A stretch of DNA of 64,000 bases from Struthio camelus. Taxonomy: Eukaryota > Chordata > Aves > Struthioniformes > Struthionidae. Below the pieces are notes generated by a model. It did not search any database, was not told the DNA's origin, and saw nothing but the letters and a program-made list of their open reading frames with translations. Where the stretch lies: assembly GCF_040807025.1 (NCBI RefSeq), contig NC_090952.1, positions 26,843,068 through 26,907,067 on the forward strand, written 5' to 3'. A program made the position numbers and the translations under genes. Below, in pieces: positions 12,090 to 24,400 of this stretch. The first letter of the stretch is position 1. The number at the start of each line of letters is the position of its first letter.

Positions 12090-13170
12090 ATAGCTATATC
12101 CGTAATAGCCTCTGAACTATGGGTGATTATCCTTGCTAACCCGTAGACGATAGGGCAGGTCCCAGAGGCCTGAGAAGGGTGAGCACAGTACCTGTTTTTA
12201 AGGAGGAGGGGTAGGGAATCACAGAGCAGTCAGCCTAACTCTGATATCTGGAAAGATAGTGGAACAAATTACTAAACAGCCAACTTACAGAGAACCTGGA
12301 GATTAATAAGATGATAAAAAACCCAGCCAATATGGATTTGTCAAGAACAAATAATGTCAAACCAAACTAATCTATTTTTGACAGGGTAGTTGGCCAAGTA
12401 GTTAAGGGAGAAGCAGTAAACATACAACATCTTTGGAAAGGTTTCTGAGAGTGTTATACACAGCATTGTTATGGGCAAACTAAGGAGACAGTCTGGATGA
12501 AAGAGCTGTAAGAACATTTTAAGTGACGTCCCACAAAGGTATTTTCACTAATGATCTGGACAATGAAATATAAAGTGCTGGGAAGTCAAGAAGGTAAATT
12601 CACCCAATAATGCAACGTGCTCCTCTGTGGGAAGAGAAATGAGATGCTCAAATACTAAAAATGGACTAGCCTGACCCGCTGCAGCAATATTGGAACAGAG
12701 GAGCACAAAGTGCAAGAATTGGGGAGACAATGTTTAGGCAAATGTGGAAAATCTGGTCCCATGACGTACCTGCAGCAGCAGGTAAGTCAGACGGGAGAGG
12801 TCAGGAGCCTCGTGCTTGCGAGGTCTGAGCTGAGCCATTACAGTTTCATCTAGTTTTGCACATCAGACTTGAGCTGGAGAAGGTCCATGGAGAACAACTA
12901 GAAAAGGAAGAGATTTGGAAAACGTTATGGAGAAGGAAAAGTTCAAGAGATAGGACTTGTTCCTACTAGGAAAGAAAAGGCAGAAGTGAGACAGGATATT
13001 CTTCCAGTGCATTGAACAGGGGAATTTAAAAGGGTCAAGAAGTAATTGGATTAATTTACAGCAAAGAAGATTTAGATACGAAGAAAATTCCCAACTAGAA
13101 AGATAGATAAGCATTGGTAGAGGCTTTGCTGGGGCTGAGGAATTTCCTTTTGGTTTTTAATACAGGGTAG
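12090..13170 (+). mobile_element. Old, decayed CR1-family LINE fragment
   Basis: The sequence follows the reverse-transcriptase half of CR1 ORF2 with many stops and indels. GNHRAVSLTLISGKIVEQI (from 12218) matches the NYRPVSLTS.PGKIMEQI motif. The text near 12330-12400 corresponds to the GF-x-K-N-K-x-C-QTNL-I-x-F-F-D block. CACTAATGATCTGGACAATGAAATA (split as 12547-12571) and the 12600-12660 segment match the following region, and 12870-13140 matches the part before the 3' end. The element is in + orientation and coding is dead. The left and right borders are approximate. Confidence 0.75.
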
Positions 13171-15659
13171 ATCAATGTCTGCCACTGACTGCGCAAATGT
13201 TTTCCTCCTGTCTGGGGGGGGGCAAAGCCCTGAGACTCTTGCCAAGTTGGCATGTCTGTGGTTTCTAGAAAATGAAGATATCTGTTCTCGGTATGGCTAC
13301 AGAGGGAAAAAACATACCTCTTGGTCATATTCTGGGTCGAGAAACCCTGCTTTTGCAGTGCACTCACAAAAAACCTCACATCTGTTCTTTTTTATTCCCG
13401 TGCTTATCATGTACCTTTGGCAAGTTGGCTTTGTACAACATGCTTTATACAAGCAAAATCAGCCTGTTCCAAGCCATCCCCGTACCAAATCACTACCATA
13501 TGCTGAAAACTGCAACACATGGGAACAAAAGCAAGCCGTCCCTCCTTGAACGTGACAGGCTGTGCTGCGTGAGGCACAGCCCCAGCCGAGGAAGAGCAAA
13601 ACCACGGGCACAGGCGCGAGGGAGGCTCTAGCCGGAGCCCTTTGCGCGCACAGCTAACATTAAAATATCCACATCTGAAGGGTGCAACGCACTGCCGGGA
13701 AATAAACGCTAGCATAATCCTTGCCTCCTCTGCGAGGGGTGACTCAGGACGACAAATCCGAACTAGGCACAAAAGCAGAGAGAAACACTCCTGTCCACTT
13801 CAGAGTCGAGGTAACATAATGAGGTGACAAAGCTAAGCAAGGCCGTGAGTTTGTGCATCTACTAAATAAAGGGAAAAGTGATTTCTCACTGTGCAAAATG
13901 TCCATCTCCCAGTCTCATCCTCCTTTTTAATTATGGCTCTCACTGTGAATGCTCAGATACTCACATTTTGGGTCGCTGCCTACAATAATTATAGCCGTTG
14001 CACTTAGCGTATGTGTCCGTATTTCCTCTCTTCCTTTATGAAAATCTCCTCTCCTCTTGAGAAGCGGGTCTTGTGGACAGACAGCGCTTAACTCAGAAGG
14101 GTAGTCCCAGCAGCACAAGCTCTCTACTGCGCAATGATCTCTAAAGATCCAGCACTTCTTAAAGGCAGGGTCCGTTTCTGCTCTAAGGATAGTCAAACTG
14201 GCCCCAGAATGCTAAAGATAAATGATTTTTACATTTTAATTGGGGAAATACTACGGAAGGCTTGAGAGAAAGTTGCACTAGCTTTACGGATGTTACAATT
14301 CATTAACATTAGCATTAGGTACTACTTAGCTTAAACACCGAGCAGACATGTAAATTGCAACTTAATCATTTGGAAAAGTTGTGGTTTGAGCTAGGAGGTG
14401 GCATATGCCGCTGTTCTGCTGGCAAAAATGCAAATACAGCAGCAGATTGCAGCAAAGAGAGAAACGGGCATGACGTGGACATTAGGATTTTTTCTCCTTG
14501 GCTGTCTAGGCACCCACTTTTTTTGAATTAACTTACAACTTGCTCAGCTGGTGAAAAGGAGGCGAGGAACAATGGCAGTTCTGCTGTCATCCCCGAGCTG
14601 AACACCAGCCACGTTTCCTTACTGGGTGTACGGCACTGTTGTGTTGATGAGTCTTGGTATCGTGTGAGTGATAGGGATGGTTTTGAGACGTTTTAACTCT
14701 ACTGAGGAAAAGATGGGCCTTAACTGCGTTGCACATGCCATTATTAAAATTGTCCTTGGCAGTAACGGGATTGTTTCATGACTTTCCATATGCTACATTG
14801 AATCTACTGAAATTAAATGCTAAACGATAGAAACTTCATTTGATTTTGGCTTTCTTCCTAATTGGAGAAGTTTATTGCAAAATGCAAGCTTGCTTTGTCT
14901 ATCTGATGCTCTTCTAAGTCAAACACTTTCTGCAGACGATCAGTGGGAGACTACGGTTCAGTACATATACACCACCAGCACAAGGACGTTTCTGAGAGTG
15001 GGCTCGTGCCTTTTCTCTCCCACCCCTTGCAGGACCTCGGGGTCAGCTCGGCTCCACAAAGGAGACATGCAGGGGACACGGCCAATACTCCGCAGGAGAT
15101 TTCTTCCACTGCAGGTGTGACACAGGTGGCCACTTTCTTATCTCCTTAAAATCTCAGGTGAGGAATGTGCAGTGGTCCTTCATGACCATCTTTACTAGAC
15201 AGATGTTACGCTTCCCCATATGCAAACAAACGGGTTTTCATTTATTTAAGGACAACAGAGGAAGAGAAGGAAAACACAGATATGAAATAGCCATGAAAGA
15301 GAGAAGGAAATGGTCTCATCTTGCACATAATGACCGCTGTTTCATTCTAGATCAACTCATGGCAAGGGTCGCTGCTCCTCTTTTCTCGGGTCCTGGCCTT
15401 CACAGTCTCTAGTTAAGAGGAGTGGCCTTCTCTAGGTAAACCCACCCACACCTCTCCCTGCAGGCAAGAGCCTTTCAGCAATAACGGTCCGGGGAGTGGC
15501 AAGGAGCCTTGGAAAAGCCTCGTGCAGACGAGTAGCCTCTCTCACGCACAAAGATCCATACTGAGCAACAAGCGATGGTTTGGGGAAGGGCCTTCGCACT
15601 GAACATTTGGAGCGAAACAATATCATGCCAATCAAGGGTCCCATTTCCAGACCTCCTTC
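13171..15659. other. Gene-free stretch
   Basis: No gene is recognisable. Frames such as 13407-13772 (minus, 121 codons) lack domain features or splice structure. At 14220-14480 the DNA is non-repetitive with an octamer ATGCAAAT at 14428 and TTAAC/CATTAAC words; it could be a conserved regulatory stretch. Nothing else stands out. Confidence 0.5.
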
Positions 15660-15900
15660 GTGCCTGCTGGGTATGTCCCCAACTCCCGCGGGTGCGGAGC
15701 GAGCCCCGGTGTGTTACAGCAGTCCTGACGGGTGACACGGCCGGCGCGTGCGGAGAGCCAGCGCGGGACGCTGCCGGGAACAGCCGCGGCAGAAGAGGCT
15801 GCAAAGAGCCGCCGACGCCACGCTGCAGGGGCCCGGGAACCGGCCACGCTGCCAAGACGTAGGAGCCCCGCACGGTTCGCCGAAGCTGCTGTCCTGCATT
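15660..15900. other. Small CpG-rich patch
   Basis: About 240 bases with many CpGs, including CCCGCGGG, GGCCGGCGCG and GCCGCGGC. It lies isolated in AT-rich DNA and is too short to be called a full CpG island with confidence. Overlapping frames on both strands result from the composition. It could be a decayed or minor promoter. Confidence 0.45.
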
Positions 15901-18590
15901 CAAATCCACCGCTTTGCCCAGCTGCTGGAGAAATAAAGATTTCCTTCGTTTCGTCTCAGTTGAAAACCATCAGCTTCAGGAAGTGAGCGAATCATCTAGG
16001 CCGACTTGTCCTTTGCTCGTTCTTACCCTCGCCTTTCCAGCCTTCCCTTCGAGCCTCTTTGTTTCGCTGACGCCTGAGGATTTTGGCACGTGACCATCCT
16101 TTTTGAGAATTTGTCCTACTGGTGCAGATTTGCTTGTGTTCAGTTTATGCTTCATCTGTGATAGAAATCGAAATTTTTTTTATCAGCATTAGCATCTCGT
16201 AATAGTTTAAGTGTTTATGACTCTTAGGAAAAGAGAGGTTTTATTTATTTATGTATTTGTGGTTCCCTGAACATGTAGCGTTGCTTTCTAAAGCACGTTT
16301 CATTTGGAAGTAAGTTATTTTGTTGCCATAGTAATATTTTTCAGGTTTGGAAATGTTGCCGCTTTGGTTTTCTTTTAGGCTACACTTGTCATAAACGGTC
16401 AGTATCCCAAGTCACTCCTGGAGAGCGGTTTTAAATAGCGTTGCAAAATACCTAGAAACTTCAGTCTGAATCTGCATGACAAAGTGTCATGTATCTCTGA
16501 TGCAGCGCAGAGGAAACGAGATCCTCACAGCCAGACAGTGTTAGAGGGACGAGCCGCGGTGATGCTTGGGGAGAAGGCAAAATCCAGAATAAAAAAGTGT
16601 TTTGCTGCGCTCTTACACGTCTGCGGAGCAATGCTGCTCCAGCAGCCGAGCCAGGATCTCTGCTCTGCTGCACCTTTGCTTTCCGAAAGGATGATTTTTA
16701 TCAATGGTTCCGAGCACTTAAAAATGTCCTGTCGTACCCTTTCTCCCCAGACTTTGCAATAAGACTTTGAAACAGCTCAAGGTCAAAGATAACCCAGTGG
16801 CTTTCCTAATTAACACTTATTAACAACAATTATCTTTGTCTCGGAGCTGCGCTCAGAGGTCTTCCCCCGGGCGCCGACGTGGTATGCAGTCTGCACGCGT
16901 ACAATAGCCAAAAGGGTGTTTGCCCCAAAGAGCTTAAAATCTCTAGAAATCCTATTTGCTACCACACAGGTGTCTCAGTTCTGTATCCCCGTGACTCCTA
17001 AGCTTAATGAATTTATTTTATCATGAAGAAAACTGTACTCAGATAAAGACTTTTGAATACTTCAGGACGGGTTTTAGAAGGGAGGGTCTGTAACAGGGTT
17101 GTGAAAGATGCAAGGAAAAAGGATTCCCTGGGAAGGAAATATCTCTGTAGTCATTTAGGTGAAAAGTGTTCTGTAAACACATCGGACATTAATATTTAAT
17201 TTTATATATTTATATAATAAATATTTAAACTAATCATGTAATTAAAATATTTACATTTAAGTTTGAAAGAGTTTTTTGCTATAATTCATCTAATTAATTA
17301 AAGGAGCCACAGTATGCCACACATTAACCTAAAACCTATTACATGGATGCCCTACCATATATATGACTGTGTGCTTGGGCTGCCGTTCCGCTGCCCGCTC
17401 AGAATCAATTCAAGTAAATCGGTTTTAAAGGTTTTTTTTTTCTTTTTTTCTTTTAATTTTGAATAAACCATCTTCAGATTAACAAATCATGGCTATGTGC
17501 ACGCAGAAGACCTGAGATCCCCGTAAGCCTTCCAGATATGCGGGCATCTGGATAAAGCCGGCATAGATTAAGCAAGTCTGACTGCAAAGCTTTCATTACA
17601 CAAACTCTCGCTGCAATGAGCAGGATGCTGGCGACACGGCTGTCACCGGAAAATTACGTGGTCGGCAATACCAGACAGCAAATAATGAGCACCAAAATAA
17701 CGCACAGCAATCCGGTGGTGGATATCAATTCGGTGTCAAGGTAATGGTGCTGGGCTGTAAACAGTTACATTACGTTTCTTTTTATGCTGGGGGAATTACA
17801 CAGCCATAGCCATTACGTTAACATTAAAGCCACTGCAGTTTACGTGGTACATAAGATTACCCACAGTTCTTGAGCTCCCTGATAGAAAGCTGTATAAAAC
17901 AAAACGCTGTGCCTAAACACAGCAGAAGTCTAGAATAAAGCAGCAGCCTTAACAATGCGTTTCTTTGTCTTTACAGTTTTTTTGTGAAAGCCATTGTATT
18001 ATTTTAACAGCCTTTTTTGTATTTAGATTTTGAATATCTTTGATTGGGGGAAGGGTGGAAGGGGCAACCAATTTAATTCTATAATCCCCCTAAGCCTTGC
18101 TTAATGCAGTCATTCTATTTTGTGTCTGTGAATTTTATAATGGTATTTTGGGTGGTTGCAGCATTGCACTGGAAAACGTCCCATCATTTATTTTGCAGCC
18201 ATTCGAGGGAAATGGTTTAGAGCGCTAAGCAGCCTATTCATTAAATTCATATTGTCAAACTAAACAAACTCTGTCGCCCCAGATGTGGCTGGATCTCAGG
18301 GCTGCAGTAACGATTTGTGGCTAAGGTAGCTCAGAATCTGTACAAATCTGTACAAATTGTCAGAATGAATATTATATCATATGCAGGGGACTTTCTCAGC
18401 ATGAAAAAATCCCATGTTTTGCTGAGGAACCTTGGTGAGGATACTGGTGCGTAACAAGGAACAAAGAAAACTACCCAGCTCTGGGAAGACTTCGTTACCT
18501 CCAAGAGCTTACTTCCTCATTGTGATGGTGCTGAAGCTACAGGATTTATCCTGGTGGGTCACCAAAGATGAAGGCAGATCAAGCTGTTTG
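15901..18590. other. AT-rich gene-free stretch, possible conserved non-coding elements
   Basis: There is no coding sequence. The block at about 17160-17330 is very AT-rich with TTAATTA words and a poly-T tract follows at 17430-17460. The blocks 17590-17900 and 17980-18260 are complex, non-repetitive sequence with TTACGT, CAATTTAATTC and CTTTGAT words, and look to me like conserved elements, though I cannot test this. A tandem 10-base duplication lies at 18335-18354. Confidence 0.4.
18335..18354. repeat. Two tandem copies of a 10-base unit
   Basis: AATCTGTACA is repeated exactly, head to tail, followed by AATTGT. The unit is too short to classify and probably arose by replication slippage. 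Confidence 0.8.
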
Positions 18591-18784
18591 CCCTCAGGAT
18601 GGATGGGGTGAAATTGCTACAAGAAGAAAGCTCCAACAAGAGGTTTTTTCCATTGCTCTCTTCTCCTGGCAGGCAGAGTGGCTTTTCACATGCTCGTAAG
18701 CAACAGAAGATGAAATTCTTAAAAAGCATCCAAGGAACTGAGGAGAACTTGTCCTGCAGGAAAATGAATATAAATGTGTTTTCT

Positions 18785-18840
18785 CCGAATCATAGAGCAG
18801 CTTCAGTTGGAAAGGACCTCTGGATCCCTGCAGTTCTGCT
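18785..18840 (-). mobile_element. Short CR1 3'-end relic, minus strand
   Basis: GAATCATAGAGCAGCTTCAG followed by TTGGAAAGGACCTCTGGA is the reverse complement of the CR1 3' end (TCCAGAGGTCC-TTCCAAC-...-ATTCTGTGATTC), with changes. Only about 40-50 bases survive. The borders are approximate. Confidence 0.65.
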
Positions 18841-20160
18841 GAGACTTTCTTGTTTAAGTAAGGAAACAATTCCCCAGTTAGCAAACTACTTTGCAGATAA
18901 TCCTGATTAACTCAAAGCATTGTCTATTGGACAGCTTGGACACTGCATCAAAGTAAGAAGATGCAGCATGCCATAAATACTGCAGCCTGTTTTACACCAC
19001 GCAGAGCTTCTACTGTGCTTCAGTTCCATGGCCAGAGCCCAGCTCCCGGCACCTCTGATCTTCACATGGACCTGGTGCAGTGATCCAGCCGCGTTCAGCC
19101 ACCACTGAATGAAAACGTCTGCTAAGAGCTAGTGTCACTATTGATGGGACTTCCTGATGTCCCTCTGAGGGCACTGTATCGCACATGGAAGTATTACTTA
19201 GCCATTTTAGAAGCACTCCAGAAAAAGTTGTAGCAAAGACAAAAAATGCAAATATAAGGGCATGGAGGACTGACAAAGTTGATAAGCAGTAGCAACAAAG
19301 TCCAGATGGAAGGAAGAGTTTGGAAGAAAGGTCGAGGGCTGGGAGATGCAACAAATTAATTCACTTGAAAAGGAGGAAGGAACAAAAAATGGAAACAATT
19401 AAGAGACTGAGATCTGCCAGGCTGCCACAGAATTGGAAGAAAGAAGGGTAGCCTAAGAGACATGGAAAATCACACAGAAGTAAGAAGAGAACCCCAAGAG
19501 GAAAATGGCAGGAAAATAAGTGAAAAAAAGAAAAAAAGACTGACTGCATTGCAGGTGGAAGAGAAGAACAGAAGACAGGAAAGAGGTACTGAGATCCAGC
19601 TAGGAAGACAGTATATGAAGTCTCGGTAAGAGAGGTTCAGGGAGCGATGGGGGAAGAGGCCAGACTGGAATTCAACAGCAAAATGGGCCTGGACAAAAGG
19701 ACCTTGAGTTCCTGGCTTTGGAGGGGATTCCTTGAGACTTCGTGAACTGCCTGAGAATGTGCAGATTAAAAAGGAGATGCTTTTTTCACCTATACAGTTT
19801 GTGCAATTGCCTTCCACATTTATCTTATTATAATCTAGCAATAGGAAGGCAATGCCTTGTGAAAGCAAGACCCCTGCCTAGAATTCTGTCTTTAAGGTCA
19901 CCATTTACCTTTCACATCTTAACCTCACATATATTGGCCTCCTGTGTTATTTTTCATTAAATACCAGACTAGTACTCAGCCATACAGGACTCTTGTATCT
20001 CATAAACTCTGAAGAAAAGCTGTCTTTATTGGTGTAAAAGAAAAGGAACAGTCAAAAGGCCAAAGTAGTTGCAGGTGTTGGAAAATACTTTGCCAGAGAT
20101 TAAATTAAATTATACCTTCTATCAAAAAAAGGCCTTAAGGGACCCTCCCTTCCCCCCTAT
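18841..20160. other. Gene-free stretch with purine-rich tract
   Basis: From about 19340 to 19640 the + strand is strongly purine-rich (GAAGGA, AAGAGG words). It leaves a 132-codon open frame on the minus strand (19470-19868) rich in S/F/L, which is best explained by pyrimidine bias. No gene or clear transposon is recognised. Confidence 0.5.
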
Positions 20161-20280
20161 ATTAGCAGAGTTATGTAGCAGATTAAAAGAGACTGTATAA
20201 AAGTAAAGAATAAAGTAAAAGCAAAGTGAGAGTAAAGACTATAAGAAAAGTGAAGGGGACTATATAAAAGTAAAGCCATC
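20161..20280 (+). repeat. A-rich degenerate repeat tract
   Basis: GTAAAG-type words recur, including two near-identical 18-base copies of GACTRTATAAAAGTAAAG at 20191-20208 and 20258-20275. It lies just ahead of an old CR1 and may be part of it or a separate low-complexity tract. Confidence 0.6.
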
Positions 20281-20739
20281 CTTTAAAAAATGTGAAACCT
20301 ATCCAAATGAAGATGACAGACAAAACATATTCTGGCAAGCTGTATCTAAAGCCCTAACAAGTTAAATTTTTTGTTGAAAAGCAAACTTCTGAGGATATTA
20401 AAAAAATAACTTTCCCAAATACAGGAAACTGGATGGCTATAGAAGAATGTATATGGACACTAAATGAAAGAAGTACAAAACCAAAACTAATTATGTGGGT
20501 CACTATTCACTACAGAGGAATTCAGGGAGGTTATCACATTAAAGTCTTTCTTTATGGGAAATGAGTTGGAGAAATCACCCCAAACTGCAGATCAGTGGAA
20601 GAGGCTATAAACTGAATAAAATTAATACCAGCAAAATTCCCGCATAGGACAGCTTCTACCAAGGGTTCAATGACAGTAATCAAATATGAAATTACCTGAT
20701 TATTGAACTCTGATTCGTAACCTATTGTCTAAATCAGAC

Positions 20740-21440
20740 CTGCTATTAAAGGAATAGACTGACAAATGAAATTTATACTGATAAACGCAAAATGATGCAA
20801 ATGGGGGGGGGGGGAGGAGCAAGGGATAGGGGAACAATCCTGAACTACACATATAGAGGGATGGTCTCTGGTCACCCAGTAAGGAGATCTTGGCATCACT
20901 GAGCTGACATTTTCATAGAGCTATGCACAATGCTCAAAGGCAGTCAAAAGGCAAACAGACCGTGAAGAATTATTAGGGAGGAAACGGAAAACCCATAAAA
21001 AAGAAGCGTTATTATGCCACTATACAAGTCCATGGTGTACCCGCTTGAACACTTTTGTGCATTTTCAGGCCTCTCATCTCGCAGTTGGTACAGCAGAACT
21101 AGAAAAGGTACAGAAAAGACAACGGGAAGGATTAGTAGTATGCAAAAGTTTCCGTATGAGGTTGGATTAGATAGGGTAGGACTCTTATTTGGAAGAGATG
21201 ACTGAAAGAGAATATAATACAGGTATACATCAATAGCATAGTGAAGAGGGAATGACTGTTCCTCATAGCATAGACTCTAGGGGGCATTGAATGAAATTAT
21301 CAGGGAACGGATTTAAAATGCCCAAAGGAAGTACTTCATGATGCCAGCTATAATTAACTTTGGGAACTTGCTGATGTGGGTTCAAAAAGCATTTAGAAAT
21401 GGAAGATTGATCTGCTGAAGGCTTTTAAACCTAGAGGTGA
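20740..21440 (+). mobile_element. Old CR1-like LINE fragment
   Basis: The sequence follows the late ORF2 part of ancient CR1 elements: GCAAAATGATGCAAATGGGG, then a GGAGATCTTGGCATCACTG block, then CACTATACAAGTCCATGGTG (the 'LYKSMV' segment at 21020), GGTACAGAAAAGACAACG (the KVQKR region) and TTCCGTATGAGGTTGGATTA. The stretch after 21250 matches the GGxxKxxG/KCPKEVL-like end. Stops and small indels show it is dead. It contains a run of 12 G at 20803-20814. The 5' border is uncertain and may reach left to about 20280. Confidence 0.7.
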
Positions 21441-24400
21441 GCATGCAGCCTCTGGCCTGGGAAATCCTGACAGCGGCTCTTTGCTGCAGGCTGCAAGGGG
21501 GAACCCCGGGATGATCGCTCACATACGCTTGGCCTCTGTAAGAAGCAGAACTGAGGGTTGGAGGGATTTTTGAGCTGCCCTGGCTCAGCGCTGTTACATG
21601 TTAGAGAAAGCACTGTTTAGTTTATGTAACTCCTTCCCTGCTGGAAGTATCTGGAATAGAAGCGGACCTACTTGGTGTGACCGCACTGACGCACGGCTGG
21701 GATGAACAGGGCCTCCAGGGTAGAGAAGCCACCGCTCAGAGTTCCCTTTCATTTTATTCACATTTTAGGGAGTGTGGATTACTCTCCTCGCCTTCCCTCT
21801 TCCCCACCTTCCAGGACAACCAACATATGTAATTTGTTTTGGTTTCATCATGCTGGTGCTGTTGAGTGACCCATAGAACCCATTTGTTTTTCCAGCTATC
21901 AAACTGGAGCATTAGGTCTTTAGCGACTTGGAAAAGTGATTATAAACTCATATTCCTTTGGGCAAGCTTATATGACAGTCTTCTAGTCCACGAATTCATG
22001 TAGTAATATATTTACTTTCTATTTTTTACAAGACCATATCTCCCCAAAGTATTAGAGCTTATTTACCACAATTACATGATATGGATATCAATAAATAGAA
22101 TAAACACTCCAAAATACTTTTATACTCATTTTTATTTCAATAAATAAAGGTAACACTTCTAAAAACTGTTATGAGGCCTGTGGGCACCTTAACAAAAGTA
22201 GCTAGCATTTTTGAAAAACTGACATACAAAATTAAACCATTCAAAATCCTCACAACTTAGCAGAGAAAATGTATAGAATACATTCTATTTAAATTACTTA
22301 TTTAGCTGATAGAGTTGCAGTAAAATTCGGGTACCCAGCTATGCTGTGACAAACGTGATGAATTCCAAGTCACATAGTCAGACACAGCACGCCCAGGTAG
22401 GGAAGCTACGCTCCTGTGCGCTCGTACAAGTTGAAAATGCAGGACTGAGCCCTACAGAAAAAAATATTCCTTTAAAAAATTTAGTAAGATTTGAAGTTGC
22501 TGAATTAGCTCATCCAGCAAATATCAGGTACTATTTCTAGCGGAGAGAGCCCTTTTGTGCCTCATTAAACCCTCAGAATGGGAACTGGAACGAAAGCAGT
22601 AGCTATTTGCATGAGAGCGAATGTATGAAGCAGCTGGGGAGTACTGGACACAGAGGGCTTGATCCAAGCACGGAGACTCCTGATGACTTCAGGTGACAGA
22701 GGATCAGAATTAGGCCCTTAGACATGGATGTAGAGGAGTGCCATTGTAATACCAACAATAGTGAAAACTGCCTTGTCACTCACAACTACTATTAATTTTC
22801 CTACTTAGGAAACTTGATGAGTTACACACTATTATTTCAGGTATAGCGTTGAGATTCAGGGATGTCATGACAGATTTTACCAGAATAGTAACGTTACTTA
22901 CCTGGTTATTCCATTTATAGACCTATGAGTATACAGGTACACAGATTACTGTTGCCTGTTTTTATATACATTTCATTCATATTTGAAAATTTGCATTTAG
23001 CTATATGGAAAATAAATACATACCTAAATGCTTATGTAATATTCACAGAGAATTAATCTGAGAACTATGCAAATAAAAGTTACCGCAACTGCATCATTGA
23101 CGTACATACCGTCTAGCAGATCAACAGCTAACACCAGTTAATGGCTGCCATAAGAAATATGAGATATGGATCGGTCCACAGAGTAACAGATGATACTATT
23201 CCAGACGGGTGGCATTTTATGTCCTAGTGAATGGATTTTAAGACTTGCAAAGGAGGAAACACTACATTCACATTATACAGAACAAGCAATCTATGCACTT
23301 AGATGAACTACTATAAGATAGAATTTGGAAACAAAGGAGAGTGTCGTCCTGACTGTTTCTCAATAGCCTTTCATATGGGATAGTGTTACGCGCAACTCTT
23401 GATAATGGAGCACCATCTAGAGGAAAGATTGCTATGATGCAGCAGTGAAATTAAATTGTATCAAAAATTTAAAAATAGCAAAAAAGCTAGACCAGATCAT
23501 GTATAATATCTAATAGCTATTTGACTATTATTTAACAGCTGTTAACAGGGGAAAAAAAAAACTGTTAAAAGGTGGGGAAATTTTGAAATTTCTCCCACAA
23601 GACAGGATGTTGACCTACATATGGGACCTCTGCACTCATCAAAACCCATGACCTTGACTATTTTGTTAATTATTTTGCACCTCACATTTACTTACAGTAA
23701 ATGAGCTATGCTATCAAAATTGAATTTGGAGATCATCTTAAAGTAAACTTTGACTTTTCAGTATCCATATCTGGCTAGAACTGTATGGCACAAAGCACCA
23801 ACAGCATTTGGCTGAAAACAAATTAACAAATTCTGCTTTCATTTAGCTCACAGAAAACTCAGAACTACTTTATTGAATTTTGTGAAGATACTTTGGATCT
23901 GTGTTTAAGTGAAATGTAGCAGCCTCCTGGCTATAAACCATATTAAATCAATCTAAACTATCCCTCACACTACTCCTTCCTGTCCAACACCAACACTATC
24001 CACCAGCCTACTAACAACCAACCCTGCATACTGGATCCTCGAGTCCTCCTTTCTTCCCGTCTTCTCTACCAGAAACACGCTCAAGAGGCTGTATGTCTCC
24101 ACACGGTTTCTGCAAAAGTAGGTCTTTCCAAATGTAAAAGAATCTATACCATTTACCAAGCCCCGCTTCCTCCATGACTACACCTCCTCCACTGTGCATG
24201 CTTTCTGCTTTCCAAGAGGAGCACTGACTCATCTGTCTCTGATAGCACTGACTTTTTGTGAAAAAAATACTGCAGCCAGGAACCTAAGCAACTTTAAAGA
24301 ATAAAATATAATGAGGTTGAGTCAGTGTAGCTCTGTCCATCAGAGTGCTGTAGTAACATGGCATGGTCTATAATGCTGCAAAGAAGTGCCGTTTGTCACA

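Noticed and set aside
19470..19868. A 132-codon minus-strand frame
   Set aside because: It is the complement of a purine-rich tract and its S/F/L-rich translation reflects that bias. No signal peptide, membrane pattern or family can be assigned convincingly.
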